This document shows positions 18,669 to 27,457 of a stretch of DNA of 64,000 nucleotides, in pieces. Position 1 is the first letter of the stretch, and every line of letters begins with the position of its first letter. The notes under the pieces were generated by a model. It saw only the letters and a list, made by a program, of their open reading frames with translations. It did no database searches and was not told where the DNA came from. The position numbers and the translations under genes were made by a program. The stretch is from Bordetella genomosp. 12 (GTDB lineage Bacteria; Pseudomonadota; Gammaproteobacteria; Burkholderiales; Burkholderiaceae_B). The DNA lies in contig NZ_NEVU01000002.1 in assembly GCF_002261355.1 (NCBI RefSeq), positions 620,001-684,000 of the forward strand, given 5' to 3'.

Positions 18669-19703
18669 TCAGCGCGGGGGCAGGGCGTGCAGGCGCGACA
18701 CGAGCCAGTCCAGAAAGTCGGGCGCGGAAAACGCCGCGCTCACCGGAACCGCCCACAGGCGGGGATCGTCGAAGGCGGCGCACTTGACCGCGTCCTTGGT
18801 GGTGATGAAGATGGCCTCGGCACGCAGCCCGGCAAAGGGCGAGCGGGCGTAGTCGTAATGATCCGGCAGCGCCAGGCGCGGCGTGGGCAGCAGCCCGGCG
18901 CTCTCGAGCGTGCGGAAAAAGCGGCCTGGATTGCCGATGCCCGCCGCGGCAGCCACCGGCTGGCCGGCAAAGCTTGCCAGGGGGCGTTGTTCGCCGTCGG
19001 TCAGGCGGCGTGCGGCCCCGGGTTCGAGCCACATGGCCCATTGGCGGGCGGGGCCCTGCGCAGGCGCGCGGCCCGGCCCGGTATTCAGATTGGTGATGAC
19101 TGCATCGACGTGGTCCAGGCGCTCGGGCGGCTCGCGCAAGGGACCGGCCGGCAGCAGCCGCCCGTTGCCGCAGCCGCGCTCGTCCTGCACCACGATTTCG
19201 ATATCGCGCGCCAGGGCCAGGTGCTGCAGGCCGTCATCGGCCACGATGACATCGACCTCCGGATGGGCGGCCAACAGTGCCTGGGCGGCTTCGGCGCGGC
19301 GCGGATGCACGGCGACGGCCGCCGCGGTGGCCGCGGCGATGAGGGCGGGCTCATCGCCGAAGTCCGCCGCGGACAGCGTCCCCTGGCCGACCCGGGCTGG
19401 GCCGTCGATGCGCACGCCATAGCCGCGGCTTACCATCCCGGGGGTGTAGCCGCGAGCGCGCAAGCCTTGCAGCACGGCCACGACCACCGGGGTCTTGCCA
19501 GTGCCGCCCACATAAATGTTGCCGACCACGATGACCGGCACCGGCGCGCGCCAGCCCGTTTTGCGGCCGGTCTGGTAGGCCTGCCGCTTGCGGCGCACCG
19601 CGATGGCGGTCAGGGCCGACAACGGGCGCAGCAGCGTGGCCAGCCAGCCACCCAGCCGCCACTGGCGTTGAACGAAACGATGCAGGCGGTCGCGCAGCTT
19701 CAC
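18669..19703 (-). CDS. lpxK: Tetraacyldisaccharide 4'-kinase
   Basis: 344-residue inner-membrane-associated kinase that phosphorylates the lipid A precursor at the 4' position. The Walker A motif [12 protein letters not shown] is at 61-72 and the catalytic DDGLQH box is in [16 protein letters not shown]. The start is GTG, sharing GTGA with the exbD stop codon, so translation is probably coupled. It is followed by the Trm112 gene 25 bp on. Confidence 0.95.
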   Translation of the reverse strand: MKLRDRLHRFVQRQWRLGGWLATLLRPLSALTAIAVRRKRQAYQTGRKTGWRAPVPVIVVGNIYVGGTGKTPVVVAVLQGLRARGYTPGMVSRGYGVRIDGPARVGQGTLSAADFGDEPALIAAATAAAVAVHPRRAEAAQALLAAHPEVDVIVADDGLQHLALARDIEIVVQDERGCGNGRLLPAGPLREPPERLDHVDAVITNLNTGPGRAPAQGPARQWAMWLEPGAARRLTDGEQRPLASFAGQPVAAAAGIGNPGRFFRTLESAGLLPTPRLALPDHYDYARSPFAGLRAEAIFITTKDAVKCAAFDDPRLWAVPVSAAFSAPDFLDWLVSRLHALPPR

Positions 19704-20116
19704 CGGGCGGTCTGAGCAGCGAAGTTGATGCGGCCGATGCCTGCCTGGCGCGCCGCCTGCATGACGTTGACCACCGCCTGGTGGGCTGCCTGGGCATCGG
19801 CGTTGATGATGACCACGGCGTCGGGTTTGTCGCCGGCGGCCTGACGCAAGGCCAGCGCCATGGTGTCCGGGTCGCTGCTGTCGAGCAGCGTGCCATTGAG
19901 CGCGTAGTGGCCATCCTGGCTGACCGCCACCTCCAGGGTGGCGGGCGGCTGCAGCACCTCGGCCTGGGCCTGCGGCAGGGTGATCTGCAACTGGCTGTAG
20001 CGCGCGAAGGTGGTCGTGGCCGCAAGAAAAATGAGCATGACCAGCAACACATCGATGAGCGGGATGAAATTGATGTCCAGCTCATCCTGGTGACCGCGGC
20101 GGCGGCGGAAATTCAT
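19700..20116 (-). CDS. exbD: ExbD/TolR-family energy-transduction protein
   Basis: 138 residues with a short cytoplasmic N-terminus rich in charge ([32 protein letters not shown]). The membrane span carries the essential proton-path aspartate in IPLIDVLLV, and a periplasmic domain follows. It works with ExbB and TonB to energise outer-membrane transport. Its start overlaps the exbB stop by 4 bp. No tonB gene is present here; the pairing with lpxK is common in betaproteobacteria. Confidence 0.9.
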   Translation of the reverse strand: MNFRRRRGHQDELDINFIPLIDVLLVMLIFLAATTTFARYSQLQITLPQAQAEVLQPPATLEVAVSQDGHYALNGTLLDSSDPDTMALALRQAAGDKPDAVVIINADAQAAHQAVVNVMQAARQAGIGRINFAAQTAR

Positions 20117-20709
20117 GGCTGGACTCCGCGCGCCAGGCGCGTCGCCGCCTGCTCCATCGCGCTCATGTAGTTGTCCACACGGCTGCGGAAATAGCGGTGG
20201 GCGATCATGGTGGGGATGGCAATGAGGATGCCGAAGCCGGTGTTGTACAGGGCAACCGAAATGCCATGGGCCAGCTGGGCCGGGTCGGCGCTGCCAGGGT
20301 TGTAGGCGCCAAAGATTTCGATCATGCCCACCACGGTGCCGAACAGGCCCATGAGGGGGGCCACCATGGCAATCGTGCCGATGGCCGGAATGTAGCGGTT
20401 GAGTTCCTGGGCGACACCCTGCCCGACGACTTCGACGGCGTCACGCATTGCCTCGCGCGAGCCGTGGCGCATGCGCAGCACCTCGGCCAGAATGAGTCCA
20501 AAGGGCGAACTGCGCTCCAGGCGTGCCAGCGCCTCCGGGCTTTCGTCGTGATTGCGCAGCATCTCGTGGACCTGTTCGGTCAGCCCGCGCGGCATCACCT
20601 GGGAGCGGCGCAGTGAGAGCAGCCGTTCGAGTATGAGGGCCAGCCCGAAAATGGAGGTCGCCAGCAACGGCCAGATCGGCCAGCCGGCATCGCGCAAGAG
20701 GGATAGCAA
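20113..20709 (-). CDS. exbB: ExbB/TolQ/MotA-family proton channel protein
   Basis: 198 residues with three membrane helices. The conserved channel region is IPAIGTIAMVAPLMGLFGTVVGMIEIF, and the third helix is in ISVALYNTGFGILIAIPTMIAHRYF. TTG at 20709 is taken as start: AGGAG lies upstream and the preceding open frame is not like the family. The protein forms the ExbBD proton channel. It is first gene of the leftward exbB-exbD-lpxK operon. Confidence 0.88.
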   Translation of the reverse strand: MLSLLRDAGWPIWPLLATSIFGLALILERLLSLRRSQVMPRGLTEQVHEMLRNHDESPEALARLERSSPFGLILAEVLRMRHGSREAMRDAVEVVGQGVAQELNRYIPAIGTIAMVAPLMGLFGTVVGMIEIFGAYNPGSADPAQLAHGISVALYNTGFGILIAIPTMIAHRYFRSRVDNYMSAMEQAATRLARGVQP

Positions 20710-20763
20710 GACGGGGTGCTCCTGTGGTCGCAGCGGTTTGGCTGCAAGGCATACAAGGCGGCA

Positions 20764-20792
20764 ATGTAACGGCCTGCCGGCATCAGTGGCAA
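20764..20792 (-). promoter_or_regulatory. Probable exbB promoter
   Basis: Read leftwards, TTGCCA (20792-20787), a 17-bp spacer and TTACAT (20769-20764) lie about 55 bp upstream of the exbB start. Confidence 0.45.
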
Positions 20793-20811
20793 GTCGCGCG
20801 GGCGCCAAAGC

Positions 20812-20833
20812 TATCCACAGTTTTTGTGGATAA
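20812..20833. promoter_or_regulatory. Paired DnaA-box-like sequences in an inverted repeat
   Basis: TATCCACA and TGTGGATA form an 8-bp perfect dyad with a 5-bp centre. The right half read on the minus strand is a perfect TTATCCACA; the left half differs only at the first base. Confidence 0.45.
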
Positions 20834-20921
20834 TTCTGTGCAAAACTTCCGGGAAACACACGCCGGCCATGGGTTTAGGGTGGTTTGCGCCCCTTTTGCG
20901 CAATGTGGGTTTCGGCGTTTG

Positions 20922-20935
20922 TTGATAAAAATCAA
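20922..20935. promoter_or_regulatory. Perfect FNR-type box
   Basis: TTGATAAAAATCAA matches the FNR/Anr consensus TTGAT-N4-ATCAA exactly. It lies about 78 bp upstream of the likely xseA transcription start. Confidence 0.6.
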
Positions 20936-21049
20936 TGGCTTGCACGGATGACCAAGGCGCTCCGGGCAGCCGGCGGGCCGGCATGGTTTGCGCTATCATG
21001 CGAGCCCGCAATTTCAAGCCCTGTGGACACATTTGCCGCTCAAAGCCCC

Positions 21050-22408
21050 ATGACAATTGGATTTGCTGTCAAAGACGACGTGTTTGCGCGGGATATCCTC
21101 TCGGTTGCCCAGCTGAACCAAGCGGTGGGGCAGTTGCTCGAGCGCAGCGTCCCGCCCATATGGGTTCGCGGCGAGGTGTCGAACTTCACGCAGGCCGCTT
21201 CCGGGCATTGGTACTTCACGCTCAAGGACGCCCGCGCATCGGTGCGGACCGTAATGTTCCGCAGCCGCGCGGCGGCGGTCGGGTTCGTCCCGCGGCCTGG
21301 CGATGAGGTCGAGGTGCGGGCGCGGGTGTCCCTGTACGAGCCCCGGGGCGATTACCAGCTCCAGGCCGACGCCATGCGCCGCGCAGGGGTGGGAAACCTG
21401 TATGAGACGTTTCTGCGCCTGAAAGAGACGCTGGCCGCCGAAGGCTTGTTCGACCCGCAACGCAAACGCGTCCCGCTGCGACTGCCGCGCGCCATCGGGG
21501 TGGTCACCTCCCTGCACGCGGCGGCGCTGCGCGATGTGCTCTCGGCGCTGGCGCGGCGGGCACCCCAGGTCGAGGTCATCATCTATCCCGCGCCGGTGCA
21601 GGGCGCCGACGCGGCCGCGCGGCTGGCCGGGCAGGTAGCTGTGGCCAGTGCCCGGCAGGAAGTCGATACGCTGTTGCTGGTGCGCGGCGGCGGGAGTATC
21701 GAAGATCTCTGGAGTTTCAACGACGAGGCGCTGGCAAGGGCGGTGGCGCAATGCGCCATGCCGGTCATCAGCGGCGTTGGCCACGAGACCGACTTTACGA
21801 TCGCCGACTTCGTGGCCGACGTCAGGGCGCCCACACCCACGGCGGCGGCCGAGCTGGCCTGCGTTGCCCGCGGCGATCTGCTGGCCGAATTGGGACACGT
21901 GACGGCGCGGCTGGCGCGGGCGCAGCAGCGGCGCCTGGATCAGGCCGGCCAGCGCCTGGACAGGGCGAGCGCGCAATTGATTTCGCCGGCCCAGCGGCTG
22001 GCGCATCAACGCGAGCGTCTGAGCACGTTGCGGCACCGGCTGGCTTCGGCGGCCTTGCGCCCGCTGGCGGCCAGCGGCAGCCGCCTGACGGTGCTGGCGC
22101 AACGCCTGGCGCGGCGCGGGCCCCAGACCGGGCGCGGCCTGGACCGGGTGCAGGGGTTGACGCGCCGTCTCGTGCGCGGCCAACAGGCTTTGCTGGCCGA
22201 GCGTCGTGCGCGGCTGCAGGCCTTGGCAGCCCAACTGCGCGCGCTCGATCCCGAGAACACGCTGGCGCGGGGTTATGCGGTGCTGCGCGACGCGCAGGGA
22301 CAGGTGGTGAGCCAGGCTGCCGCGCTCGCGCCGGGTGAGGGCGTCACCATCGACCTGGCTCAAGGCCGGGTCAGCGCCGACATCACGCGTATTGAATCCA
22401 GCCGTTAA
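21050..22408 (+). CDS. xseA: Exodeoxyribonuclease VII large subunit
   Basis: 452-residue cytosolic single-strand exonuclease subunit. The N-terminal OB fold is SVAQLNQAVGQLLERSVPPIWVRGEVSNFTQAASGHWYFTLKD. The catalytic domain has GVVTSLHAAALRDVL, LLVRGGGSIEDLWSFNDEALARAV and SGVGHETDFTIADFVADVRAPTPTAAAEL, followed by a long coiled-coil arm and a C-terminal LARGYAV block. The ATG at 21050 is preferred; a GTG at 21023 and earlier codons remain open. No xseB is in the window. Confidence 0.94.
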   Translation: MTIGFAVKDDVFARDILSVAQLNQAVGQLLERSVPPIWVRGEVSNFTQAASGHWYFTLKDARASVRTVMFRSRAAAVGFVPRPGDEVEVRARVSLYEPRGDYQLQADAMRRAGVGNLYETFLRLKETLAAEGLFDPQRKRVPLRLPRAIGVVTSLHAAALRDVLSALARRAPQVEVIIYPAPVQGADAAARLAGQVAVASARQEVDTLLLVRGGGSIEDLWSFNDEALARAVAQCAMPVISGVGHETDFTIADFVADVRAPTPTAAAELACVARGDLLAELGHVTARLARAQQRRLDQAGQRLDRASAQLISPAQRLAHQRERLSTLRHRLASAALRPLAASGSRLTVLAQRLARRGPQTGRGLDRVQGLTRRLVRGQQALLAERRARLQALAAQLRALDPENTLARGYAVLRDAQGQVVSQAAALAPGEGVTIDLAQGRVSADITRIESSR

Positions 22409-22501
22409 CCCCAGGCTGCGCCAGGGTTAGGCGCAACCCCTCGAGAAGAGCCGATACAATCAACCGGCTTGATCGTGCATTCAACAAAGAAGGAATCGAC
22501 T

Positions 22502-23080
22502 ATGGCACATACTCTTCCCCCTCTGCCTTACGCCCTGGACGCGCTGGCTCCGCGCATTTCCAAGGAAACGCTGGAATACCACTACGGCAAGCACCATCAG
22601 ACCTACGTCACGAATCTGAACAATCTGATCGCGGGCACCGAGTTCGAAAACGCCTCGCTCGAAGATATCGTCAAGAAGTCGTCCGGCGGTGTTTTCAATA
22701 ACGCGGCCCAGGTCTGGAACCACGCCTTCTACTGGAACAGCCTCTCGCCCAATGGCGGCGGCGAGCCCTGTAGCACCTTGACCGAGGCCATCAATGCCAA
22801 GTGGGGCAGCCTCGACGCTTTCAAGGAAGCCTTCAACAAGTCGGCCGCCGGCAACTTCGGTTCGGGCTGGACCTGGCTGGTCAAGAAGGCCGACGGTTCG
22901 CTGGATATCGTCAACACCAGCAATGCCGCCACGCCGCTGACCACGACCGACAAGCCCCTGCTGACCTGTGATGTGTGGGAACACGCCTACTACATCGATT
23001 ACCGCAATGCCCGCCCCAAGTACCTGGAAAATTTCTGGGCCCTGGTGAACTGGGACTTCGCGGCAAAGAACTTCGCCTGA
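22502..23080 (+). CDS. sodB: Iron superoxide dismutase
   Basis: 192-residue cytosolic Fe/Mn-type SOD removing superoxide. Metal ligands are visible in [11 protein letters not shown] (first His), WNHAFYWNS (second His) and [13 protein letters not shown] (Asp and His). The [17 protein letters not shown] segment points to the iron form. AAGGAA precedes the ATG, and a strong terminator follows at 23120. Confidence 0.95.
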   Translation: MAHTLPPLPYALDALAPRISKETLEYHYGKHHQTYVTNLNNLIAGTEFENASLEDIVKKSSGGVFNNAAQVWNHAFYWNSLSPNGGGEPCSTLTEAINAKWGSLDAFKEAFNKSAAGNFGSGWTWLVKKADGSLDIVNTSNAATPLTTTDKPLLTCDVWEHAYYIDYRNARPKYLENFWALVNWDFAAKNFA

Positions 23081-23119
23081 CAGGCAAATGGCGCGCCCGG
23101 CGCGCCCTGCACGATCGAG

Positions 23120-23144
23120 GCCCGGCACCATGCCGGGCTTTTTT
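23120..23144 (+). terminator. Intrinsic terminator after sodB
   Basis: GCCCGGCA-CCA-TGCCGGGC, an 8-bp perfect stem followed directly by TTTTTT. Confidence 0.92.
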
Positions 23145-23217
23145 CTGCTGTCTTGTGCTATCAGGTTGATGTTACGTTGGCAGTGTTATGTTGCCGTTCT
23201 TCCCCCTGGTAAAACCC

Positions 23218-24630
23218 ATGTCCCTGGATCCGCCTCCTTCGAGACTGACTCGCTTGACCGTGCGCGCGCGGCGCCTGGCCCGGCGCAAGCTACGTCAGAT
23301 GCGGCGGCTGTCGCGCAAAAGTGTGCAGATCGGCCTGATGTTGGGAGGTGCCGCCCTGGTCGCCCTGGTGTCGATGGGGTTCGCATTGATGGCAGACAAG
23401 GCGCTCGAGTGGAATCGGGAATGGACCCACGCCCATGGTCTTTGGGCATTGCTGGTGTTGCCTTGCGCGTTGGCCGCTTTGCGTTGGCTGACCCTGCGGG
23501 TTGCCCCGCAGGCCGCCGGCAGCGGGATTCCGCAGGTCATCGCCGCCTTGTCGCTGCCGCCCGGCGCGGCCCAGAGCAGCCTGGTCAGCTTGCGCCAAAC
23601 CCTCTGGAAGATCCCGCTGACCTTCTGCGCCATGCTGGCCGGGGCGTCGGTGGGCCGGGAAGGGCCTTCGGTGCAAGTAGGCGCGGCCGTCATGCTGGCC
23701 TGGGGCAACCTCTGCCGCCGCCTCGGTTTGCGCATGCGGGGTTTTCACAGCCAGGAATTGATCGCCGCGGGCGCCGCCGGTGGCCTGGCCGCGGCCTTCA
23801 ACGCGCCGCTGGCCGGCGTCATCTTCGCCATCGAAGAGCTCGGGCGCGGGGCGGCGCTGCGTTGGCAGAGGCTGGTGCTGCTAGGCGTGCTGGCCTGCGG
23901 TTTCATGGTCGTGGCGCTAGCGGGCAACAACCCGTATTTCGGCGTGTTCGGGGCGGGTTCGCTGTCCCAGAACATGGTCTGGTGGGTGGCCGCCTGCGGC
24001 GTCCTGAATGGCTGCCTGGGCGGGATATTCGCGCGACTGCTGGGCAAGGGGCTGCCGGGGGTGCTGCCGCTGCGCTGGCGCGACACCGTGCGGCGCCACC
24101 CCGTGGGTGCGGCGTTCGCGCTGGGGCTGGTCGTGGCGCTGATCGGCGTGGCCAGTTCGGGGGCGACCTACGGCACGGGCTACGAAACGGCGGCGGTGCT
24201 GCTGGGCAGTGACGGGCAGGCCCCGACGGGGTTTGGCCTGAGCAAGTTGGCCGCCACGGTCGCCTCATACTGGGCGGGTATTCCCGGCGGTATTTTTACC
24301 CCGGCGCTGACCACCGGCGCGGGTCTGGGGCATCAGTTGTGGCTCTGGACCGGCGGCACCGTGGATGGCCGTGTGCTGGTGTTGATTTCGATGGCCGCTT
24401 TTCTGGCCGCCGCGACCCAGGCGCCGTTGACGGCCAGCGTGGTCGTGATGGAGATGACGGGTAGTCAGCCCATGCTGTTCTGGCTGCTGGCGGGGGCGTT
24501 GCTGGCTTCCGTGGTGTCGCGCCAGTTCTGCCCGCAGCCTTTCTACCATTTCGCGGCAGGGCGTTTTCGCCGTGCGGCGCTGCAGGAGGCCGCGCGGCCC
24601 GAGCGGCCGCCAGATCTGTCCAGGCAATAG
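23218..24630 (+). CDS. ClC-family H+/Cl- antiporter or chloride channel
   Basis: About 470 residues with many hydrophobic helices. The ClC anion-path motifs are present: GSGIPQ (101-106), GREGPSVQVGAAV with gating glutamate E149, GLAAAFNAPLAGVIFAIEEL with the internal proton glutamate pair, and GGIFTPALTTGAGLG. Both glutamates argue for an antiporter rather than a channel. No C-terminal CBS domains are present. A start at 23188 is also possible. It stands alone between sodB and pcaF. Confidence 0.88.
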   Translation: MSLDPPPSRLTRLTVRARRLARRKLRQMRRLSRKSVQIGLMLGGAALVALVSMGFALMADKALEWNREWTHAHGLWALLVLPCALAALRWLTLRVAPQAAGSGIPQVIAALSLPPGAAQSSLVSLRQTLWKIPLTFCAMLAGASVGREGPSVQVGAAVMLAWGNLCRRLGLRMRGFHSQELIAAGAAGGLAAAFNAPLAGVIFAIEELGRGAALRWQRLVLLGVLACGFMVVALAGNNPYFGVFGAGSLSQNMVWWVAACGVLNGCLGGIFARLLGKGLPGVLPLRWRDTVRRHPVGAAFALGLVVALIGVASSGATYGTGYETAAVLLGSDGQAPTGFGLSKLAATVASYWAGIPGGIFTPALTTGAGLGHQLWLWTGGTVDGRVLVLISMAAFLAAATQAPLTASVVVMEMTGSQPMLFWLLAGALLASVVSRQFCPQPFYHFAAGRFRRAALQEAARPERPPDLSRQ

Positions 24631-24734
24631 ACAGCGTCCGTTCTCTGGACACCTGTGGCTGCACCAGGATGGCGCAGGAAACGCTGCGGTAACATGGCCG
24701 TAACCCCCATTCACTCATCCCTTTCTGACGAGCC

Positions 24735-25940
24735 ATGACCCAGCAAGCCTTTATCTGCGATGCGATCCGTACTCCTTTTGGCCGCTATGGCGGTGCCTTG
24801 TCGTCGGTGCGTGCCGATGACCTGGCCGCCATTCCGATCAAGGCGCTGATGGCGCGCAACCCGAATGTGCGTTGGGAAGAAATCGACGACGTCATTTTCG
24901 GCTGCGCCAACCAGGCGGGTGAAGACAACCGCAACGTGGCCCGCATGGCTACCCTGCTGGCGGGCTTGCCCATCGAGGTGGCCGGTTCGACCATCAACCG
25001 TCTGTGCGGCTCCGGGCTGGACGCCATCGGTACGGCCTCGCGCGCGATCCGTGCTGGCGAAGCCGGCCTGATGCTGGCCGGCGGGGTGGAAAGCATGAGC
25101 CGCGCGCCCTTCGTCATGGGCAAGGCCGACAGTGCTTTTTCGCGCAATGCCGCCATTTTCGACACCACCATCGGCTGGCGCTTCATCAACAAGCTGATGA
25201 AGGCGCAGTACGGTGTGGATTCCATGCCCGAGACGGCCGAGAACGTGGCCGATGACTACAACATCTCGCGCGCCGATCAGGACAAGTTCGCGCTGGCCAG
25301 CCAGCAGAAGACGGCTCGCGCACAGAAAGAAGGTTATTTCGACGCGGAAATCACGCCGGTATCCATCCCGCAGAAAAAGGGCGATGCTCTGATCGTCGAC
25401 AAGGACGAGCATCCGCGTGAAACCAGCCTGGAGTCGTTGGCCAAGCTCAAGGGCGTGGTGCGCGAGGGCGGCAGTGTCACGGCAGGCAATGCCTCTGGCG
25501 TCAATGACGGGGCGGTCGCGCTCCTGCTGGCCGACGAGAAGGCGGCTGCGCGCCATGGCCTGACGCCGCGAGCCCGCGTGGTGGGCATGGCCACCGCTGG
25601 CGTTGCGCCGCGCATCATGGGCATGGGTCCGGCCCCGGCCACCCGCAGGGTGATGGCCCAGACCGGCCTGACGCTCGCGCAGATGGATGTGATCGAGTTG
25701 AACGAGGCGTTCGCCGCGCAGGGCCTGGCCGTGTTGCGCGATCTGGGTATTGCCGATGATGACGCACGCGTCAATCCGAATGGCGGTGCCATCGCCCTGG
25801 GCCATCCTCTGGGCGCCAGCGGCGCCCGTCTGGCCACGACCGCCATCAATCAGCTGCATCGCACGGGCGGCCGTTATGCGCTGTGCACGATGTGCATCGG
25901 GGTCGGTCAGGGTATCGCGCTGATCATCGAGCGCGTCTGA
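24735..25940 (+). CDS. pcaF: 3-oxoadipyl-CoA thiolase (acetyl-CoA acetyltransferase family)
   Basis: 401-residue thiolase. The acyl-accepting cysteine is C91 in NRLCGSGLDAIGTA, the catalytic histidine is in GGAIALGHPLGASGAR, and the second cysteine is in CTMCIGVGQG. The stretch FGCANQAGEDNRNVARMA is typical of 3-oxoadipyl-CoA thiolases (PcaF/PaaJ), which release acetyl-CoA and succinyl-CoA at the end of the beta-ketoadipate or phenylacetate route. No pca or paa neighbours are present, so another 3-ketoacyl-CoA substrate cannot be excluded. Confidence 0.85.
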   Translation: MTQQAFICDAIRTPFGRYGGALSSVRADDLAAIPIKALMARNPNVRWEEIDDVIFGCANQAGEDNRNVARMATLLAGLPIEVAGSTINRLCGSGLDAIGTASRAIRAGEAGLMLAGGVESMSRAPFVMGKADSAFSRNAAIFDTTIGWRFINKLMKAQYGVDSMPETAENVADDYNISRADQDKFALASQQKTARAQKEGYFDAEITPVSIPQKKGDALIVDKDEHPRETSLESLAKLKGVVREGGSVTAGNASGVNDGAVALLLADEKAAARHGLTPRARVVGMATAGVAPRIMGMGPAPATRRVMAQTGLTLAQMDVIELNEAFAAQGLAVLRDLGIADDDARVNPNGGAIALGHPLGASGARLATTAINQLHRTGGRYALCTMCIGVGQGIALIIERV

Positions 25941-25956
25941 ATCGCCTGAAGGCGTC

Positions 25957-25987
25957 AAAAGGAGTCCGCTTCGCGGACTCCTTTTTT
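25957..25987. terminator. Bidirectional intrinsic terminator
   Basis: AAAAGGAGTCCGC and GCGGACTCCTTTTTT form a 9-bp GC stem with flanking A/T runs, between convergent pcaF and the DUF192 gene. Confidence 0.92.
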
Positions 25988-26000
25988 ATTTCGGCCGCGC

Positions 26001-26450
26001 TCAGGGCAGGCCGTCGAGTTTGGCGCCGGCCTTGACGCCGCGCTCGGCAAACCAGCCCTGGCTCATTTCCAGCGCATAGCGCACCGGCTTGCGCGAGCAA
26101 TGCGCGTCGTCGGTCTGGGGCGCCATGTCCTCGATGTTGGAAATCGTGCCATCATCGGCAATGAAGGCGATGGACAGGGGCAGCAGGGTGTTGCGCATCC
26201 AGAAGCACTGCAGATCGGGCTGTTCGAACACAAACAGCATCCCGGTGTTGCCCGGCAACGCCTTGCGGTTCATCAGACCGATGCGGCGTTTGGCGTCGGT
26301 ATCGGCCACTTCGGCCTGAATCACATGGATCCCGGTCGACAATTGCGTGGTGGGCAAGGTGTTCTGCTGGGGGCCGGCAGCGAAGGCGGCCAAGGGTGAC
26401 AGTGCCAGCGCAAGGGCAGCGGAACGGATCAAGGCGGAAAGAGTCTGCAT
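26001..26450 (-). CDS. DUF192 family exported protein
   Basis: 149 residues with a signal peptide (LIRSAALALALSPLAAFAAG) and a DUF192 domain containing RRIGLMNRKALPGNTGMLFVFEQPDLQCFWMRNTLLPLSIAFI. The family is small, beta-rich and of unknown function, found in the periplasm of many proteobacteria. The ATG start is preferred to a TTG three codons earlier. It is convergent with pcaF and upstream-adjacent to the cold-shock gene. Confidence 0.85.
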   Translation of the reverse strand: MQTLSALIRSAALALALSPLAAFAAGPQQNTLPTTQLSTGIHVIQAEVADTDAKRRIGLMNRKALPGNTGMLFVFEQPDLQCFWMRNTLLPLSIAFIADDGTISNIEDMAPQTDDAHCSRKPVRYALEMSQGWFAERGVKAGAKLDGLP

Positions 26451-26530
26451 GTACGACAATAGAGGGTCGGCGGATGGGAGCTATGGTACCCCCAACCGCG
26501 GCGTACTGGCACCGCCGCCGGCGACAAATG

Positions 26531-26557
26531 AAAAGGCGGAGCCAGAGGGCTCCGCCT
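26531..26557 (-). terminator. Intrinsic terminator after the cold-shock gene
   Basis: AGGCGGAGCC / GGCTCCGCCT, a 10-bp stem with a 4-base loop, followed leftwards by TTTT. Confidence 0.85.
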
Positions 26558-26582
26558 GCATAATGCTGTCTGTCGGCCTGGC

Positions 26583-26828
26583 TCAGGCCGACGTAATATT
26601 GAGTGCTTGCTTGCCTTTGGGACCCTGGATAATCTCGAAAGCGACTTTCTGGCCTTCCTTGAGGGTTTTGAAACCGTTCATCTGGATAGACGAAAAATGC
26701 GCGAAAAGATCTTCTCCGCCATCATCGGGTGTAATGAAGCCAAAACCTTTCGCGTCATTGAACCACTTGACGGTTCCGGTCGATTTTGGATTGTCCCCTT
26801 GGACGGCGGTTGCGGTCGTGTCAGACAT
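26583..26828 (-). CDS. Cold-shock domain protein (CspA family)
   Basis: 81-residue single cold-shock domain RNA chaperone. [33 protein letters not shown] contains both RNP motifs (KGFGFI and DLFAHF). A 14-residue unstructured N-terminal extension precedes the domain. It is divergent from clpS, with a 224-bp AT-richer gap likely to hold a long regulatory leader, as is common for csp genes. Confidence 0.93.
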   Translation of the reverse strand: MSDTTATAVQGDNPKSTGTVKWFNDAKGFGFITPDDGGEDLFAHFSSIQMNGFKTLKEGQKVAFEIIQGPKGKQALNITSA

Positions 26829-27052
26829 GCGGACTGCCTCTTTTGAATCGTATGGTGGACGAAGGGGCCACGGCCTGGCCTGAAGCCCATCCGGGAACGG
26901 TTGCCCTGGCCAGCGAGTGATAAGGCCCCCGATTGCATGGATAATGCGCCCCTTTTCTTTCTGGCGTCAAGTATGGAAACTACGCATGTCCGCGTGTAAT
27001 TTTGAGTAAGTCTGACGTGATTATTTGGCCGATTAAATAGAATAGCCGCCCT

Positions 27053-27367
27053 ATGAGTTCTACCTTGGATTCGCAGCACGATATCGTGGTTGAAAAGCAG
27101 TCGGCGCGTACCGCGCCGCCGCCGATGTATCAGGTCGTTCTGCTTAATGACGATTACACCCCGATGGAATTCGTGGTGAAGGTTTTGCAGAAGTTTTTTG
27201 GCAAAAATCAAGAAGAAGCCACCCGGATCATGTTACAGGTACACCACGATGGTCGTGGCGTTTGCGGGGTCTACCCGCGTGACCTGGCGGCCACGCGCAT
27301 TGCGCAGGTTGCGCAATATGCGCGGGCCAAACAGCATCCCCTGCAGTGCATCATGGAACCCGTGTAG
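27053..27367 (+). CDS. clpS: ATP-dependent Clp protease adaptor ClpS
   Basis: 104 residues. A flexible N-terminus is followed by the ClpS core [27 protein letters not shown] and [26 protein letters not shown]. The N-degron pocket residues (N-D-D-Y-T-P-M and the histidine of VHHDG) are intact. ClpS delivers N-end-rule substrates to ClpA. Its partner gene clpA is usually adjacent, but here begins 7.5 kb downstream, after two peptidoglycan/defence genes. Confidence 0.95.
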   Translation: MSSTLDSQHDIVVEKQSARTAPPPMYQVVLLNDDYTPMEFVVKVLQKFFGKNQEEATRIMLQVHHDGRGVCGVYPRDLAATRIAQVAQYARAKQHPLQCIMEPV

Positions 27368-27457
27368 TAAAGGGTTCGGGCATTGCTGGCCCGACTTCCC
27401 TTTTCACAGTAAGGCCGCTGCGGCCAGTATCCTGGCGGCGGTCATCGATGTAGCAGC

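Larger units (their letters stand above)
20710..21049. other. Intergenic region between exbB and xseA
   Basis: 340 bp without a convincing gene. It holds a probable leftward exbB promoter (20764-20792), a DnaA-box-like inverted repeat (20812-20832), a perfect FNR-type box (20922-20935) and a possible rightward -10 for xseA (TATCAT, 20994-20999). Confidence 0.7.
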
